From assembly GCF_030412785.1 (NCBI RefSeq), contig NZ_CP125295.1, forward strand, positions 992,001 through 1,056,000: DNA of 64,000 nucleotides, read 5' to 3'. Position numbers and translations under genes: made by a program. The DNA is from Paraburkholderia sabiae (GTDB taxonomy: Bacteria > Pseudomonadota > Gammaproteobacteria > Burkholderiales > Burkholderiaceae). Below, piece by piece: positions 1 to 9,544 of this stretch (position 1 is the first letter of the stretch; each line of letters opens with the position of its first letter). A model generated the notes under the pieces. That model saw only the letters and a program-made list of their open reading frames with translations, made no database searches and was not told the origin of the DNA.

Positions 1-422
1 GCGAGCGGCGCGTGAGGGTTCAGCCGGACGGCCTGCCGTCGCACACCATTTTCAATCTGGTCGACCGGTGGACCGACTACGCGCTGCTCGAGGCGGAACT
101 GAAAACGGGTCGCACTCATCAGATTCGTGTCCATCTGGCGCATCTGGGCTTGCCGATCGTCGGTGACGCCAAATACGGGGATTTCGCGCTGAACAAGCAG
201 CTTGCGCGCTCCAACGCCAATCCGGGGCTCAAACGGATGTTTTTGCACGCGTATCGACTGAAACTGACGCATCCGGCGTCGGGCGAGACGGTACGGTTCG
301 ACGCGCCGCTGCCCGCGGAATGCAAGCGTTTCGTCGCGCAACTCGCCGGGATCGCTGGCGCAGCGGCTGACCATACACAACCACATACCGAGACGGGAAC
401 GCATGGCTCGACAGCAATTTGA
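1..422 (+). CDS. rluC: RluC, 23S rRNA pseudouridine synthase (3' part only)
   Basis: C-terminal part of an RluA-family pseudouridine synthase; the 5' end lies outside the window and the frame is open from base 3. The family motif GRTHQIRVHLAHLGLPIVGD is followed by DAKYGD and FLHAYRLKLTHP, which fit RluC/RluD-type enzymes that modify helices of 23S rRNA. The catalytic aspartate (HRLD motif) and any S4 domain would be upstream and cannot be seen. The choice of RluC over RluD is an inference from the neighbours, since in Burkholderiales rluC precedes a Gph-like phosphatase and sppA. The gene overlaps the next one by 20 bases, which suggests co-transcription. Confidence 0.85.
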   Translation, partial: ERRVRVQPDGLPSHTIFNLVDRWTDYALLEAELKTGRTHQIRVHLAHLGLPIVGDAKYGDFALNKQLARSNANPGLKRMFLHAYRLKLTHPASGETVRFDAPLPAECKRFVAQLAGIAGAAADHTQPHTETGTHGSTAI

Positions 423-1062
423 TCTGATCGTGTTCGATTGGGACGGGACGTTGATGGATTCGACCGTCCACATCACGCGCAGCATCCAGGCGGCCTGCCG
501 CGACCTCGGCCTGCCCGTGCCCGCCGACGAAGCCGCGAGTTTCGTCATCGGTCTGGGCTTGCGCGACGCGCTCCAGATTGCCGCGCCGACGCTCGATCCG
601 TCCGACTATCCGCGTCTCGCCGAGCGTTATCGCTTCCATTATCTGGTGAAGGATCAGACGACCGAGCTGTTTACGGGCGTGCGCGAGATGCTGGCCGACC
701 TGCGCGACCAGGGCTATCTGCTCGCGATCGCGACGGGCAAGAGCCGCGTCGGGCTGAATCGCGCGCTCGACCAGGTGCGCCTGACGAGCCTGTTCGACGG
801 CACGCGCTGCGCCGACGAAACGTTCTCGAAGCCGCATCCCGCCATGTTGCATGAACTCACGCGCGAACTGGGGCAGGATCCCGCGCGTACGGTGATGGTC
901 GGCGATACGACGCATGATCTGCAGATGGCGATCAACGCGGGCGTGTCGGGCATCGGCGTCACGTACGGCGCGCATCCCGCCAACTCGCTGGTGGCGCTGG
1001 AGCCGAAGTTCGTCGCGGATAGCATCGCGTCGCTGTCGGGCTGGCTGCGGGAGCACGCATGA
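403..1062 (+). CDS. HAD-superfamily phosphatase, Gph/PGP-like
   Basis: 219 residues with the haloacid dehalogenase motifs in order: FDWDGTLMDS near residue 11 (nucleophile D12, acid/base D14), ATGKSR in the middle (motif II), the lysine in SKPHP (motif III) and GDTTHD (motif IV). A helical cap lies between motifs I and II. The family hydrolyses small phosphate esters such as phosphoglycolate; the substrate here is not determined by the sequence. It overlaps rluC by 20 bases and its stop overlaps the following Rieske gene (ATGA), so the three are probably translated from one message. Confidence 0.88.
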   Translation: MARQQFDLIVFDWDGTLMDSTVHITRSIQAACRDLGLPVPADEAASFVIGLGLRDALQIAAPTLDPSDYPRLAERYRFHYLVKDQTTELFTGVREMLADLRDQGYLLAIATGKSRVGLNRALDQVRLTSLFDGTRCADETFSKPHPAMLHELTRELGQDPARTVMVGDTTHDLQMAINAGVSGIGVTYGAHPANSLVALEPKFVADSIASLSGWLREHA

Positions 1063-1451
1063 CGGACGCCGTGCTTGAACCCGTGCGCGTGTGCGCGTCC
1101 GAAGAACTGGTCGACGGCGGGGCGGGGGTACGTCGTAACGCGACTTACGCGGGCGGCGACGCCGTCGTGTTTTTCGTGCGTTACGACGGCGTTGCCTATG
1201 GCTATCTGAACCGCTGCGCGCACGTTCCGATGGAACTGGACTGGAACGAGGGACAGTTCTTCGAATCGTCCGGCTTATACTTGATGTGCGCGACGCATGG
1301 CGCGATTTACGCGCCAGATACGGGCAAATGCGTGGGCGGCCCGTGCCGCGGCGGCAGGCTTCGGCCCTTGCAGGTCGACGAGCGCGATACGCCTGAAGGC
1401 CGTGCCGTATTCTGGATGCCGGACACCGATCTGCGTCCGGCATCTGTCTGA
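1059..1451 (+). CDS. Stand-alone Rieske [2Fe-2S] protein
   Basis: 130-residue single-domain Rieske protein. The two cluster-binding boxes are visible: C53-A-H55 in NRCAHVPMEL and C77-A-T-H80 in LMCATHGAIY, giving the Cys2-His2 ligand set. A GxC-GGPC segment follows at residues 91-96. There is no signal peptide, membrane helix or fused oxygenase domain, so it is a soluble cytoplasmic ferredoxin-like protein. Its start overlaps the phosphatase stop by 4 bases, and sppA follows after 46 bases. The redox partner is unknown; no oxygenase or reductase gene lies nearby. Confidence 0.88.
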   Translation: MTDAVLEPVRVCASEELVDGGAGVRRNATYAGGDAVVFFVRYDGVAYGYLNRCAHVPMELDWNEGQFFESSGLYLMCATHGAIYAPDTGKCVGGPCRGGRLRPLQVDERDTPEGRAVFWMPDTDLRPASV

Positions 1452-1497
1452 TTTCCCGGCATCATTTTCAAACCTCGATTCCAATCGACGCTAACGC

Positions 1498-2508
1498 ATG
1501 TCCGACAATCTGACTCCCGATCCGAACGAACCTGCCACAGCGGGCCGCGAAGCACGCCGGGCGTCCACCGACGAGCCGAACTGGGAACGCGCCGCGCTCG
1601 AGCGGATTGCGCTCGCGGCCGTCAACGAGCAGCGGGCGGCTCGGCGTTGGCGCATTTTCTTCCGGTTTCTGTTCCTGGCAGTGCTGGTCGTCATCGCGTG
1701 GGCCGTGTTCGACTTCAGCGGGGAGAAAGTCGCCGCGACTGGCCGGCACACAGCACTCGTCACACTTGAAGGCGAGATCGCGTCGGATACGAATGCAAAC
1801 GCTGAAGATGTCGACGCGGCGCTCGCGAGCGCTTTCGATGATGCTGGCACGGCGGGCGTCGTATTACGCTGCAACAGTCCGGGAGGCAGCCCGGTTCAGG
1901 CGGGCATCATCTACCGTGAAATTCGCCGATTGCGCGCGAAATATCCGGCAATTCCGCTTTACGTCGTCGTGAGCGATATGTGTGCGTCGGGCGGCTATTA
2001 CGCTGCCGCGGCCGCCGACAAGATTTATGTCGACAAGGCCAGCATCGTCGGATCGATTGGTGTGCTGATGGATGGCTTCGGCTTTACAGGTCTGATGGAC
2101 AAGCTGGGCATCCAGCGCCGGATGCGCACTTCCGGTGAGAACAAGGGCTTTTTCGATCCGTTCTCGCCCGATACGCCGAAGATGGATCAACACGCGCAGG
2201 CGATGCTGGACGAAATCCACGCGCAATTCATCGACGCCGTGAAGCAGGGGCGCGGCAAGCGGCTGCAGGACACGCCGGACATCTTCTCGGGCCTGTTCTG
2301 GACGGGCGAAAAGAGCGTCGAACTGGGTTTGGCCGACGGTTTCGGCGATACCGATTACGTTGCGCGCGAAATCATCAAGGCGCCCGACGTGGTCGACTAC
2401 ACGGTGAAGGAAAGCATCACGGATCGCGTGGCGCGTAAGTTCGGCGCGGCCGTCGGCAGCGGCGCCGTGCGTGCGATGGCGACGATCGGCAAGCTGAATC
2501 TGCGGTAA
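1498..2508 (+). CDS. sppA: SppA, signal peptide peptidase (S49 family)
   Basis: 336 residues, the short single-domain form of SppA, which degrades signal peptides left in the membrane after secretion. A basic N-terminal region is followed by one membrane helix at about residues 53-72. The S49 Ser-Lys dyad can be placed: S164 in DMCASGGYYAA and K216 in TSGENKGFFDPF, 52 residues apart as in the Bacillus enzyme. The oxyanion segment NSPGGSPVQA lies at 126-135. It is last in the rluC-phosphatase-Rieske run and is followed by a hairpin terminator. Confidence 0.93.
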   Translation: MSDNLTPDPNEPATAGREARRASTDEPNWERAALERIALAAVNEQRAARRWRIFFRFLFLAVLVVIAWAVFDFSGEKVAATGRHTALVTLEGEIASDTNANAEDVDAALASAFDDAGTAGVVLRCNSPGGSPVQAGIIYREIRRLRAKYPAIPLYVVVSDMCASGGYYAAAAADKIYVDKASIVGSIGVLMDGFGFTGLMDKLGIQRRMRTSGENKGFFDPFSPDTPKMDQHAQAMLDEIHAQFIDAVKQGRGKRLQDTPDIFSGLFWTGEKSVELGLADGFGDTDYVAREIIKAPDVVDYTVKESITDRVARKFGAAVGSGAVRAMATIGKLNLR

Positions 2509-2527
2509 GCGCCGTATTCGCTTGGCG

Positions 2528-2557
2528 GCGGCGGTCCAGGAATCCGACCGCCGCTTT
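2528..2557. terminator. Hairpin between convergent sppA and rsmI-like gene
   Basis: A 9-bp perfect stem (2528-2536 pairs with 2546-2554) with a 9-base loop, then a short T run. It sits in the 56-base gap between two convergent genes and probably ends transcription from sppA. Confidence 0.6.
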
Positions 2558-2564
2558 CCTGGCG

Positions 2565-3284
2565 TCAGTTCGCCAGAATCAGAAAAATCGCCGGGCGTTT
2601 GTGAAGATCCGGCGCGGGCTTCTTCTTCCAGTCGATGACGGTCCGGCTCAGGATCGTTTCGCTTTCTAGTGTCAGATCGACTGCGACACAGACGAGTGTC
2701 GACGGCGCGCACGTCGCGATCAACGTGTCGAGCAACGCGCGATTCCGGTACGGCGTTTCGATGAAAATCTGCGTCTGCTTGCCTTTGCGCGACTGCTGCT
2801 CGAGTTCGCGCAGGCGTTTCGCGCGCTCGTTGGCGTCGACGGGCAGATAGCCGTGGAATGCAAAACTCTGGCCGTTCAGCCCGGATGCCATCAGCGCGAG
2901 CAGAATCGAACTCGGTCCGACGAACGGCACCACCTTCACGCCGCGCTCGTGGGCACGGCGCACGAGAAGCGCGCCCGGATCGGCGACGGCGGGGCATCCC
3001 GCTTCCGATACGAGTCCCGCATCCGTCCCCGCCAGAACGGGCGCCAGAAGCTTGTCGATTTCGCCAGCCGGCGTATTGACGTTCAGTTCGCGAATCTCGA
3101 TTTCCTGAATCGGCCGCTCCGTGCCGACTTTTTTCAGGAACGCGCGCGTCGTTTTGGCGTTTTCGCCTATGTAATAGTGCAGGGCGGCCGCGCGGGCGCG
3201 CACGGGCGCGGGCAGGACGGCATCGAGCGCGGCGGCGTCGCCGTCGCCGAGCGTATTCGGGATCAGATAGAGAACGCCGCTCAT
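2565..3284 (-). CDS. RsmI-like SAM-dependent methyltransferase (tetrapyrrole methylase fold)
   Basis: 239 residues with the signature of the tetrapyrrole methylase/RsmI family: LYLIPNTLGD at the N-terminus, EAGCPAVADPG near residue 95 (RsmI has a DAGTP.I.DPG loop), VGPSSILLALMASGL around 123 and FAFHGYLP around 143. RsmI 2'-O-methylates C1402 of 16S rRNA, but this protein is shorter than RsmI (about 280 residues) and its key loop differs, so it looks like a paralogue with an unknown target. The start overlaps the stop of yceF by 4 bases on the same strand, so the two genes form an operon. Confidence 0.82.
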   Translation of the reverse strand: MSGVLYLIPNTLGDGDAAALDAVLPAPVRARAAALHYYIGENAKTTRAFLKKVGTERPIQEIEIRELNVNTPAGEIDKLLAPVLAGTDAGLVSEAGCPAVADPGALLVRRAHERGVKVVPFVGPSSILLALMASGLNGQSFAFHGYLPVDANERAKRLRELEQQSRKGKQTQIFIETPYRNRALLDTLIATCAPSTLVCVAVDLTLESETILSRTVIDWKKKPAPDLHKRPAIFLILAN

Positions 3285-3898
3285 TGCGCCTCCAGCAGCG
3301 GGTAGCCCGCGGCAAGCAGCATGCGGGTGAGCGCGATCAGCGGGAGGCCGATCAACGCGGTCGGATCGTCGGATTCGATGGCGTCGAGCAGCGCGATGCC
3401 GAGGCCTTCCGCTTTCGCGCTGCCAGCGCAGTCGTAAGGTGTTTCGGCGCGAAGATAGGCGTCGAGCGCGGCGTCGGACAGGTCACGAAAGCGCACTTTT
3501 GTGATGACGTCGACGGTTTCGGCGTCGTCGGAGGTGCTATCGAGCAGGCAAAGCGCGCTGTGGAATAGCACCTCGCGGCCGCGCATCGCCTGCAATTGCG
3601 CCAGCGCTTTTTCATGCGTACCGGGTTTGCCGATCTGATGGCCGTCGTAGGTCGCGACCTGATCCGAGCCGATGATCAGCGCACGTTCGCCGGTCGGCTG
3701 TTCTGCGGCGACGGCGCGCGCTTTCGCCTGCGCGAGACGCACCGCCGTTTCTTCCGGCAATTCACCTTCGAGCGGTGTTTCGTCGATGGCGGGCACCACG
3801 ACGTCGAACGGAATGCGCAGGCGTTCGAGCAGTTCACGCCGATACGGCGAACTCGACGCCAGAATCAGGCGGGGCGGGCGTTTGGAGGAATCCGGCAT
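3281..3898 (-). CDS. yceF: YceF/Maf-2, nucleoside triphosphate pyrophosphatase
   Basis: 205 residues of the Maf/HAM1 fold. The N-terminal LILASSSPYRRELLERL loop and the later SDQV (in IIGSDQVATYDG) and KPGTHEKA motifs are diagnostic. Family members hydrolyse modified nucleotides; the YceF branch acts on 7-methyl-GTP. Assignment to that branch rests on the neighbourhood, since in many proteobacteria yceF is divergent from yceD-rpmF-plsX, as it is here. The start was chosen at MPDSSKRPPRLILASSS because it leaves a normal N-terminus. Confidence 0.9.
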   Translation of the reverse strand: MPDSSKRPPRLILASSSPYRRELLERLRIPFDVVVPAIDETPLEGELPEETAVRLAQAKARAVAAEQPTGERALIIGSDQVATYDGHQIGKPGTHEKALAQLQAMRGREVLFHSALCLLDSTSDDAETVDVITKVRFRDLSDAALDAYLRAETPYDCAGSAKAEGLGIALLDAIESDDPTALIGLPLIALTRMLLAAGYPLLEAQ

Positions 3899-3982
3899 GC
3901 TGGGAAAGAACCTTGATCTATCGGGAAAACGGGGTGTCGAAAGGCGAGGCGGCGGCGCGTCTGCGTAGCCGGCCTTAAGTGT

Positions 3983-4011
3983 TTGACTCGAAAAGACAAA
4001 ACGGATATGAT
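3983..4011 (+). promoter_or_regulatory. Sigma-70-type promoter for yceD-rpmF
   Basis: TTGACT (3983-3988), a 17-base spacer and TATGAT (4006-4011): close to consensus on both elements with the preferred spacing. It lies 113 bases upstream of the yceD start in the yceF/yceD divergent gap and would drive yceD-rpmF and possibly the fab genes. Confidence 0.7.
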
Positions 4012-4124
4012 TTTGGGCTTTTCATCGGTATGCTTTGCCAAATGGCGTCCAGGCGGGCGCTGTCGACGCAACAGGGCATATAACGACTTACCCGGCTGAA
4101 ATCCTTGCCGACGCAGGAGCGCAC

Positions 4125-4763
4125 ATGACTCAACATCCTGGCAAACCTGCTGGTCTCGTCGACCCGCGCGCACTCGACCTGTTCGATTTTGCACGCAGTG
4201 GACGTCAGGCCGCGGGTACCGTGCGCGTCTCGCAACTGCCGCGCATGTTAAACGAAGTCCCGGCGGAAGCGCCAGACCGCGATACCGCGTTCACCTGGCA
4301 AGCCGAAGGGACGACGCAGCCGGAATTGCAGGACGACGGCGCCGAGGGTCCGCAGCCGTATCTGAGGCTCGCGATTCACGGCGCCGCATGGCTCGAATGT
4401 CAGCGTTGCCTGTCTCCGTATGAGCAGGCGTTCAACGTCGATGCGACTTACCGGATCGTCAATACGGAAGAGGAAGCTGAAGAGTTTCCTCTGGACGAGG
4501 ATGAAGTCGATGTGATCGTTGGGTCACGCCAGTTCGATCTTGTCGACTTGATCGAAGAGGAATTGCTGCTTTCGTTGCCGCTCGTGCCCAAGCACGACGT
4601 CTGTCCCGAAGTGCACGAGAGTCTGACCTCGGGCACGGCTGGGCTGGAAGGCGAAGAGGTCGCCGAGGGCGAAGCCGAAGAGGGTGAAGAGCCCAAGCGG
4701 CCGAATCCTTTTGCGGCACTCGAAGGTCTGAAGTCGGGCGGCTCCGGCGGCAAGAAGCACTGA
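4125..4763 (+). CDS. yceD: YceD (DUF177) 23S rRNA accumulation protein
   Basis: 212 residues. The ATG at 4125 is preferred because AGGAG stands 7 bases upstream and the protein then begins like other YceD proteins; an in-frame ATG at 4035 has no such support. A CxxC pair in LECQRCLSPYEQAF and a later cysteine in KHDVCPE are characteristic of the family. The C-terminus is acidic and then Gly/Lys-rich. YceD-type proteins affect 23S rRNA levels and are almost always encoded directly before rpmF, as here. Confidence 0.88.
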   Translation: MTQHPGKPAGLVDPRALDLFDFARSGRQAAGTVRVSQLPRMLNEVPAEAPDRDTAFTWQAEGTTQPELQDDGAEGPQPYLRLAIHGAAWLECQRCLSPYEQAFNVDATYRIVNTEEEAEEFPLDEDEVDVIVGSRQFDLVDLIEEELLLSLPLVPKHDVCPEVHESLTSGTAGLEGEEVAEGEAEEGEEPKRPNPFAALEGLKSGGSGGKKH

Positions 4764-4876
4764 ACAGTTGCATGGGAGCGCGATGGGGCGCGCCGGGCAC
4801 GGTGGTTTAGCCACGTGGCCTATGGCGGTTGCTGCGTCGGGCTGTGTTAGAATTCGGAAAATTTTCAGGAGTTATC

Positions 4877-5056
4877 ATGGCAGTTCAACAAAACAAGAAG
4901 TCGCCGTCGAAGCGCGGCATGCACCGCTCGCACGATTTCCTCAACGCAGCGCCGCTGGCTGTTGAGCCGAGCACGGGTGAAGTGCATCTGCGTCACCACA
5001 TCAGCCCGAACGGCTACTATCGCGGCAAGAAAGTCGTCAAGACGAAGAACGACTAA
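4877..5056 (+). CDS. rpmF: RpmF, 50S ribosomal protein L32
   Basis: 59 residues, [20 protein letters not shown] at the N-terminus, the standard L32 sequence. The ATG at 4877 has CAGGAG 5 bases upstream. L32 sits in the large subunit near the exit tunnel. This copy has no zinc-ribbon CxxC pairs, so it is the cysteine-free type. It follows yceD by 113 bases and precedes plsX by 135 bases, an arrangement that couples ribosome and lipid synthesis in many bacteria. Confidence 0.97.
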   Translation: MAVQQNKKSPSKRGMHRSHDFLNAAPLAVEPSTGEVHLRHHISPNGYYRGKKVVKTKND

Positions 5057-5191
5057 TCGTCAGCATTGCGCTCAACTGGGTTTATCCCATTGGCGTTTAG
5101 CGTGGCGATCGGCTCGCTTGACATTTTCCCGGTTCATCAAAAAGGCGGCATTCAACTGCCGCTTTTTTGTGCCTGAAATTCGTCGCATTCC

Positions 5192-6322
5192 ATGACTGTA
5201 AAGCTCACGATAGATTGCATGGGAGGCGACCACGGCCCGTCCGTGACCGTTCCCGCTGCCGTCAACTTCGTTCGCTCGCACGCCGATGCGCACCTGATGC
5301 TCGTTGGCATCGAAGGCGCGATTCGTGCGCAGCTCAAAAAGCTGAAGGCGGCGGACAATCCGGCAATCACGGTCGTACCCGCGTCCGAAATCGTCGCGAT
5401 GGACGACCCTGTCGAAGTCGCACTTCGCAAGAAGAAAGACTCGTCGATGCGCGTGGCGCTCAATCGCGTCAAAGACGACGAGGCGCAGGCCTGCATCTCC
5501 GCCGGCAACACCGGCGCGCTGATGGCCGTTTCCCGCTATGTCCTTAAAACGCTCCCGGGCATCGAACGTCCGGCGATCGCGTTTGCCTTGCCCAATCCCA
5601 CTGGCTACACCACGATGCTCGACCTCGGCGCGAACGTCGATTGCGAACCGCAGCATCTGTTGCAGTTCGCGGAGATGGGGCATGCGCTGGTTTCCGCCGT
5701 CGAAGGCAAGGAGCGTCCGACCATCGGGCTCCTGAATATCGGCGAAGAGGTCATCAAGGGCAACGACACCATCAAGCGGGCGGGCGAACTGCTGCGGACC
5801 AGCACGCTCAATTTCCGCGGTAACGTGGAAGGCAACGATATCTACAAAGGCACCGTCGACGTGATCGTCTGCGATGGCTTTGTCGGCAACGTTGCGCTGA
5901 AGACGTCCGAAGGCCTCGCGCAGATGCTCTCCGATATCATCAAGGAAGAATTCGGCCGCTCGTGGCTGACCAAGGTGATGGCCGTGCTCGCGCTGCCCGT
6001 GCTGCTGCGTTTCAAGAAGCGTGTCGATCATCGCCAGTACAACGGCGCGGCGCTGCTCGGCCTGCGCGGGCTGGTGATCAAAAGTCACGGTTCGGCCGAT
6101 GCCTACGCGTTTGAGTGGGCAATCAAACGCGGGTATGATGCCGTCAAAAATGGCGTTCTCGAACGCCTTGCCCGCGCGATGGAGGAGAACGCGGGTTCAC
6201 TCGAACAGGCGAAGCGCGACGCAGGCGGACCGGGTTCCGCGAGCCAGGTGGCAAGCCCGATCGCGGGTCCGATTTCTGGCCAGCCGGCCGAGCCCTACAG
6301 CGCACAATCCTCGAAGGCATAA
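5192..6322 (+). CDS. plsX: PlsX, phosphate acyltransferase
   Basis: 376 residues. PlsX converts acyl-ACP and phosphate into acyl-phosphate, the donor for PlsY in phospholipid synthesis. The opening [20 protein letters not shown] is the family hallmark, and later [11 protein letters not shown] and [15 protein letters not shown] segments also match. The last roughly 45 residues are a low-complexity Ala/Ser/Gly/Pro tail that runs past the usual end of the fold. The stop overlaps the fabH start by one base (TAATG), implying translational coupling. Confidence 0.97.
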   Translation: MTVKLTIDCMGGDHGPSVTVPAAVNFVRSHADAHLMLVGIEGAIRAQLKKLKAADNPAITVVPASEIVAMDDPVEVALRKKKDSSMRVALNRVKDDEAQACISAGNTGALMAVSRYVLKTLPGIERPAIAFALPNPTGYTTMLDLGANVDCEPQHLLQFAEMGHALVSAVEGKERPTIGLLNIGEEVIKGNDTIKRAGELLRTSTLNFRGNVEGNDIYKGTVDVIVCDGFVGNVALKTSEGLAQMLSDIIKEEFGRSWLTKVMAVLALPVLLRFKKRVDHRQYNGAALLGLRGLVIKSHGSADAYAFEWAIKRGYDAVKNGVLERLARAMEENAGSLEQAKRDAGGPGSASQVASPIAGPISGQPAEPYSAQSSKA

Positions 6323-7311
6323 TGGCTCAATCCACTACCTATTCCCGCGTGCTGGGCACGGGCAGCTATCTGCCGTCCAACCGCGTTTCCAATCAGGAAC
6401 TGGCCGATCGTCTCGCGAAGCAGGGCGTCGAGACTAGCGACGAATGGATCGTGGCCCGCACGGGCATTCACGCGCGTCACTTCGCCGATCCCGATGTCAC
6501 GACCAGCGATCTCTCGCTCATCGCGTCGCAACGCGCGATCGAAGCCGCCGACGTCGATCCGCAATCCATCGACCTGATCATCGTCGCCACATCGACGCCT
6601 GACTTCGTGTTTCCGAGCACGGCGTGTCTGCTGCAGAACAAACTGGGCATCAAGAACAACGGCGCCGCGTTCGACGTGCAGGCCGTGTGCTCAGGTTTTG
6701 CCTATGCCGTTGCGACGGCTGACAGCTTCATTCGAAGCGGGCAACATCGTACTGCGCTGGTGGTCGGTGCTGAAACGTTCTCGCGCATTCTCGATTTCAA
6801 CGACCGCACCACGTGCGTGCTGTTCGGCGACGGCGCGGGCGCTGTGATCCTGCAGGCATCGGATGAACCGGGTGTGCTGGCAAGCGCGTTGCATGCGGAC
6901 GGCAGCCATTCGAACATCCTGTGTACGCCGGGCAATGTGAACGGCGGCATCGTGCAAGGCAGTGCGTTCCTGCACATGGACGGTCAGGCGGTGTTCAAGC
7001 TGGCTGTCAACGTGCTGGAGAAAGTCGCGGTCGAGGCGCTGCAGAAGGCTGATCTTCAGCCCGAACAGGTCGACTGGCTGATTCCGCACCAGGCCAATAT
7101 CCGCATCATGCAGAGCACGTGCCGCAAGCTCGGCCTGCCGCAGGAGCGGATGGTCGTAACCGTGCACGAGCACGGCAACACGTCGGCGGCATCGATCCCG
7201 CTCGCGCTCGACGTCGCGGTTCGCGACGGACGCATCCAGCGCGGCCATAACGTGCTGATCGAAGGCGTCGGCGGCGGCTTTACATGGGGCGCATCGGTCA
7301 TCCGTTACTGA
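6322..7311 (+). CDS. fabH: FabH, beta-ketoacyl-ACP synthase III
   Basis: 329 residues. FabH starts each fatty acid by condensing acetyl-CoA with malonyl-ACP. The catalytic triad is complete: C123 in [13 protein letters not shown]254 in IPHQANIRI and N284 in [10 protein letters not shown]. The C-terminal [16 protein letters not shown] is typical of the family. It is joined to plsX by TAATG and followed by fabD after 95 bases, the order found across proteobacteria. Confidence 0.97.
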   Translation: MAQSTTYSRVLGTGSYLPSNRVSNQELADRLAKQGVETSDEWIVARTGIHARHFADPDVTTSDLSLIASQRAIEAADVDPQSIDLIIVATSTPDFVFPSTACLLQNKLGIKNNGAAFDVQAVCSGFAYAVATADSFIRSGQHRTALVVGAETFSRILDFNDRTTCVLFGDGAGAVILQASDEPGVLASALHADGSHSNILCTPGNVNGGIVQGSAFLHMDGQAVFKLAVNVLEKVAVEALQKADLQPEQVDWLIPHQANIRIMQSTCRKLGLPQERMVVTVHEHGNTSAASIPLALDVAVRDGRIQRGHNVLIEGVGGGFTWGASVIRY

Positions 7312-7406
7312 TGACCGCGCGAAGCAGCGCCTGAGCGCCGCTTCAGGTGGCGGCGCACGCCATGCGTGCGCGTCACGCACAATGAATTGATCGAATTGGG
7401 GACGAT

Positions 7407-8339
7407 ATGAAATTTGCGTTCGTTTTTCCGGGGCAGGGCTCGCAGGCGGTCGGCATGCTCAATGCATTCGCCGATAACGCGATCGTGCGCGAAACCCTCC
7501 AGGAAGCGTCCGACGCGCTCAACCAGGATCTCGGCAAACTGATCTCCGAAGGCCCGGCTGAAGACCTGAATCTCACCACTAACACCCAACCCGTGATGCT
7601 GACGGCTGCTTACGCGATCTTTCGCGCATGGCAGGCGGCGAACGGCCCTGCGCCTACAATCGTGGCCGGTCACAGCCTCGGCGAATACACGGCGCTCGTC
7701 GCCGCTGGCGCGCTGAAGTTTCGCGATGCAGTGCCGCTCGTGCGTTTTCGCGCGCAGGCCATGCAGAACGCCGTGCCCGTCGGGCAGGGCGGCATGGCTG
7801 CCATTCTCGGTCTCGATGACGACACCGTGCGCGAAGTGTGCAAGGAGGCATCGGCGGCAGGCGTCGTCGAAGCCGTGAACTTCAACGCGCCCGCGCAGGT
7901 CGTGATCGCCGGTCACAAGGCGGCGGTTGAAAAGGCGTGCGAAGTGGCAAAGGCAAAAGGCGCCAAGCGCGCGCTACCGCTCCCTGTGTCCGCGCCGTTC
8001 CATTCGTCGCTGCTCAAGCCGGCGTCGGATCAGTTGCGCGAATATCTGGCGAGCGTCGAAGTGCAAGTGCCGTCCATTCCTGTCGTGAACAACGTCGACG
8101 TGGCTATCGTCAACGAACCGGCTGGCATCAAGGATGCACTGGTGCGTCAGGCGGCGGGTGCCGTACGCTGGGTAGAGTGCGTGCAGTCGATCGCGAAGCA
8201 GGGCGTTACGCATGTGATCGAGTGCGGTCCCGGCAAGGTGCTTGCGGGTCTGACCAGGCGCATCGACGGCAATCTGGTCGGTGCGGCGATCGTCGATCCG
8301 GCGTCGCTGGACGAAGCGCTGAAAGTCGTCACAGCTTGA
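7407..8339 (+). CDS. fabD: FabD, malonyl CoA-acyl carrier protein transacylase
   Basis: 310 residues. FabD loads malonyl groups onto ACP. FVFPGQGSQAVGM at the N-terminus and the nucleophile motif GHSLGEY (S90) are diagnostic; the partner histidine is in SAPFHSSLLKPA and the glutamine in PGQGSQ supplies the oxyanion hole. Length equals the E. coli enzyme. Located between fabH and fabG. Confidence 0.97.
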   Translation: MKFAFVFPGQGSQAVGMLNAFADNAIVRETLQEASDALNQDLGKLISEGPAEDLNLTTNTQPVMLTAAYAIFRAWQAANGPAPTIVAGHSLGEYTALVAAGALKFRDAVPLVRFRAQAMQNAVPVGQGGMAAILGLDDDTVREVCKEASAAGVVEAVNFNAPAQVVIAGHKAAVEKACEVAKAKGAKRALPLPVSAPFHSSLLKPASDQLREYLASVEVQVPSIPVVNNVDVAIVNEPAGIKDALVRQAAGAVRWVECVQSIAKQGVTHVIECGPGKVLAGLTRRIDGNLVGAAIVDPASLDEALKVVTA

Positions 8340-8406
8340 ACGTCTATTTGTACGGTAGCAATGAATCAAACAGCCCTGCATGTGCAGGGCCATGCGGAAT
8401 CGAACG

Positions 8407-9156
8407 ATGGAAAAGACTCTCGACAAACAGATCGCAATCGTGACGGGTGCCTCGCGTGGCATCGGCCGCGCAATCGCGATCGAACTCGCGCGTCAAGGCG
8501 CGACGGTAATTGGCACGGCCACGAGTGAAAGCGGCGCGAACGCGATCACGGAAGCGTTTAAGGCGGAAGGTCTGAACGGCCGTGGCGCAGTGCTCAACGT
8601 CAACGATGCAGCAGCGGCTGAAGCGCTGATCGACGGTACCGTGAAGGAATTCGGCGCGCTCAACGTGCTGGTCAACAACGCGGGTATCACGCAAGACCAG
8701 CTGGCCATGCGCATGAAGGACGAAGACTGGGACAACGTGATCGACACGAACCTCAAGTCCGTGTTCCGTTTGTCGCGCGCCGTGCTGCGCCCGATGATGA
8801 AAGCGCGCGGCGGCCGCATCATCAATATCACGTCGGTGGTCGGCTCGTCGGGTAATGCAGGTCAGGCGAACTATGCAGCCGCGAAGGCAGGCGTAGCGGG
8901 CATGACGCGTGCGCTCGCACGTGAGATCGGCAGCCGTAACATCACGGTGAACTGCGTCGCGCCGGGCTTCATCGACACGGACATGACGAAGACGTTGCCC
9001 GAAGAGCAGCAAACGGCTCTGAAGGCTCAGATTCCGCTCGGCCGACTCGGCAGCCCGGAGGATATCGCTCATGCTGTTACGTTCCTCGCATCGCCGCAGG
9101 CCGGTTATATCACCGGCACGACGCTGCATGTGAACGGCGGCATGTATATGTCGTAA
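8407..9156 (+). CDS. fabG: FabG, 3-oxoacyl-ACP reductase
   Basis: 249 residues starting at MEKTLDKQIAIVTG. An in-frame ATG lies 27 bases earlier but would add residues absent from FabG. It is a classical short-chain dehydrogenase: NADP-binding TGASRGIG at 13-20, NNAG at 90-93 and the Ser-Tyr-Lys triad S143, Y156, K160. It catalyses the NADPH-dependent first reduction of the elongation cycle. The gene lies 67 bases after fabD and 148 bases before acpP. Confidence 0.97.
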   Translation: MEKTLDKQIAIVTGASRGIGRAIAIELARQGATVIGTATSESGANAITEAFKAEGLNGRGAVLNVNDAAAAEALIDGTVKEFGALNVLVNNAGITQDQLAMRMKDEDWDNVIDTNLKSVFRLSRAVLRPMMKARGGRIINITSVVGSSGNAGQANYAAAKAGVAGMTRALAREIGSRNITVNCVAPGFIDTDMTKTLPEEQQTALKAQIPLGRLGSPEDIAHAVTFLASPQAGYITGTTLHVNGGMYMS

Positions 9157-9304
9157 TCAAATTCGGTTACTATCCGCGCCTTGATGCCATTCAAAGCGCG
9201 GACAGAACGGCTTTACAGCAACCCAGTGCGCCGCTTTTTTACAGATGCAAACCTGATAAAATGCGCGCACCTGTATTTATGAACTTTTTTCCCTTGGAGG
9301 GGTA

Positions 9305-9544
9305 ATGGACAATATCGAACAGCGCGTCAAGAAGATCGTTGCAGAGCAACTCGGTGTTGCTGAAGCGGAAATCAAGAACGAAGCATCGTTCGTGAACGAC
9401 CTCGGCGCTGACTCGCTCGACACGGTCGAACTGGTGATGGCTCTCGAAGACGAATTCGGCATGGAAATTCCGGATGAAGAAGCCGAGAAGATCACGACTG
9501 TTCAGCAAGCGATCGACTACGCTCGCGCTAACGTCAAGGCCTAA
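9305..9544 (+). CDS. acpP: AcpP, acyl carrier protein
   Basis: 79 residues, acidic and helical. The phosphopantetheine attachment site is S37 in the DSL motif ([13 protein letters not shown]). The start has a strong GGAGGGG ribosome-binding site at 9296-9302, fitting a very abundant protein. AcpS, which attaches the prosthetic group, is encoded in this window at 23000. A 352-base non-coding gap separates it from fabF. Confidence 0.98.
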
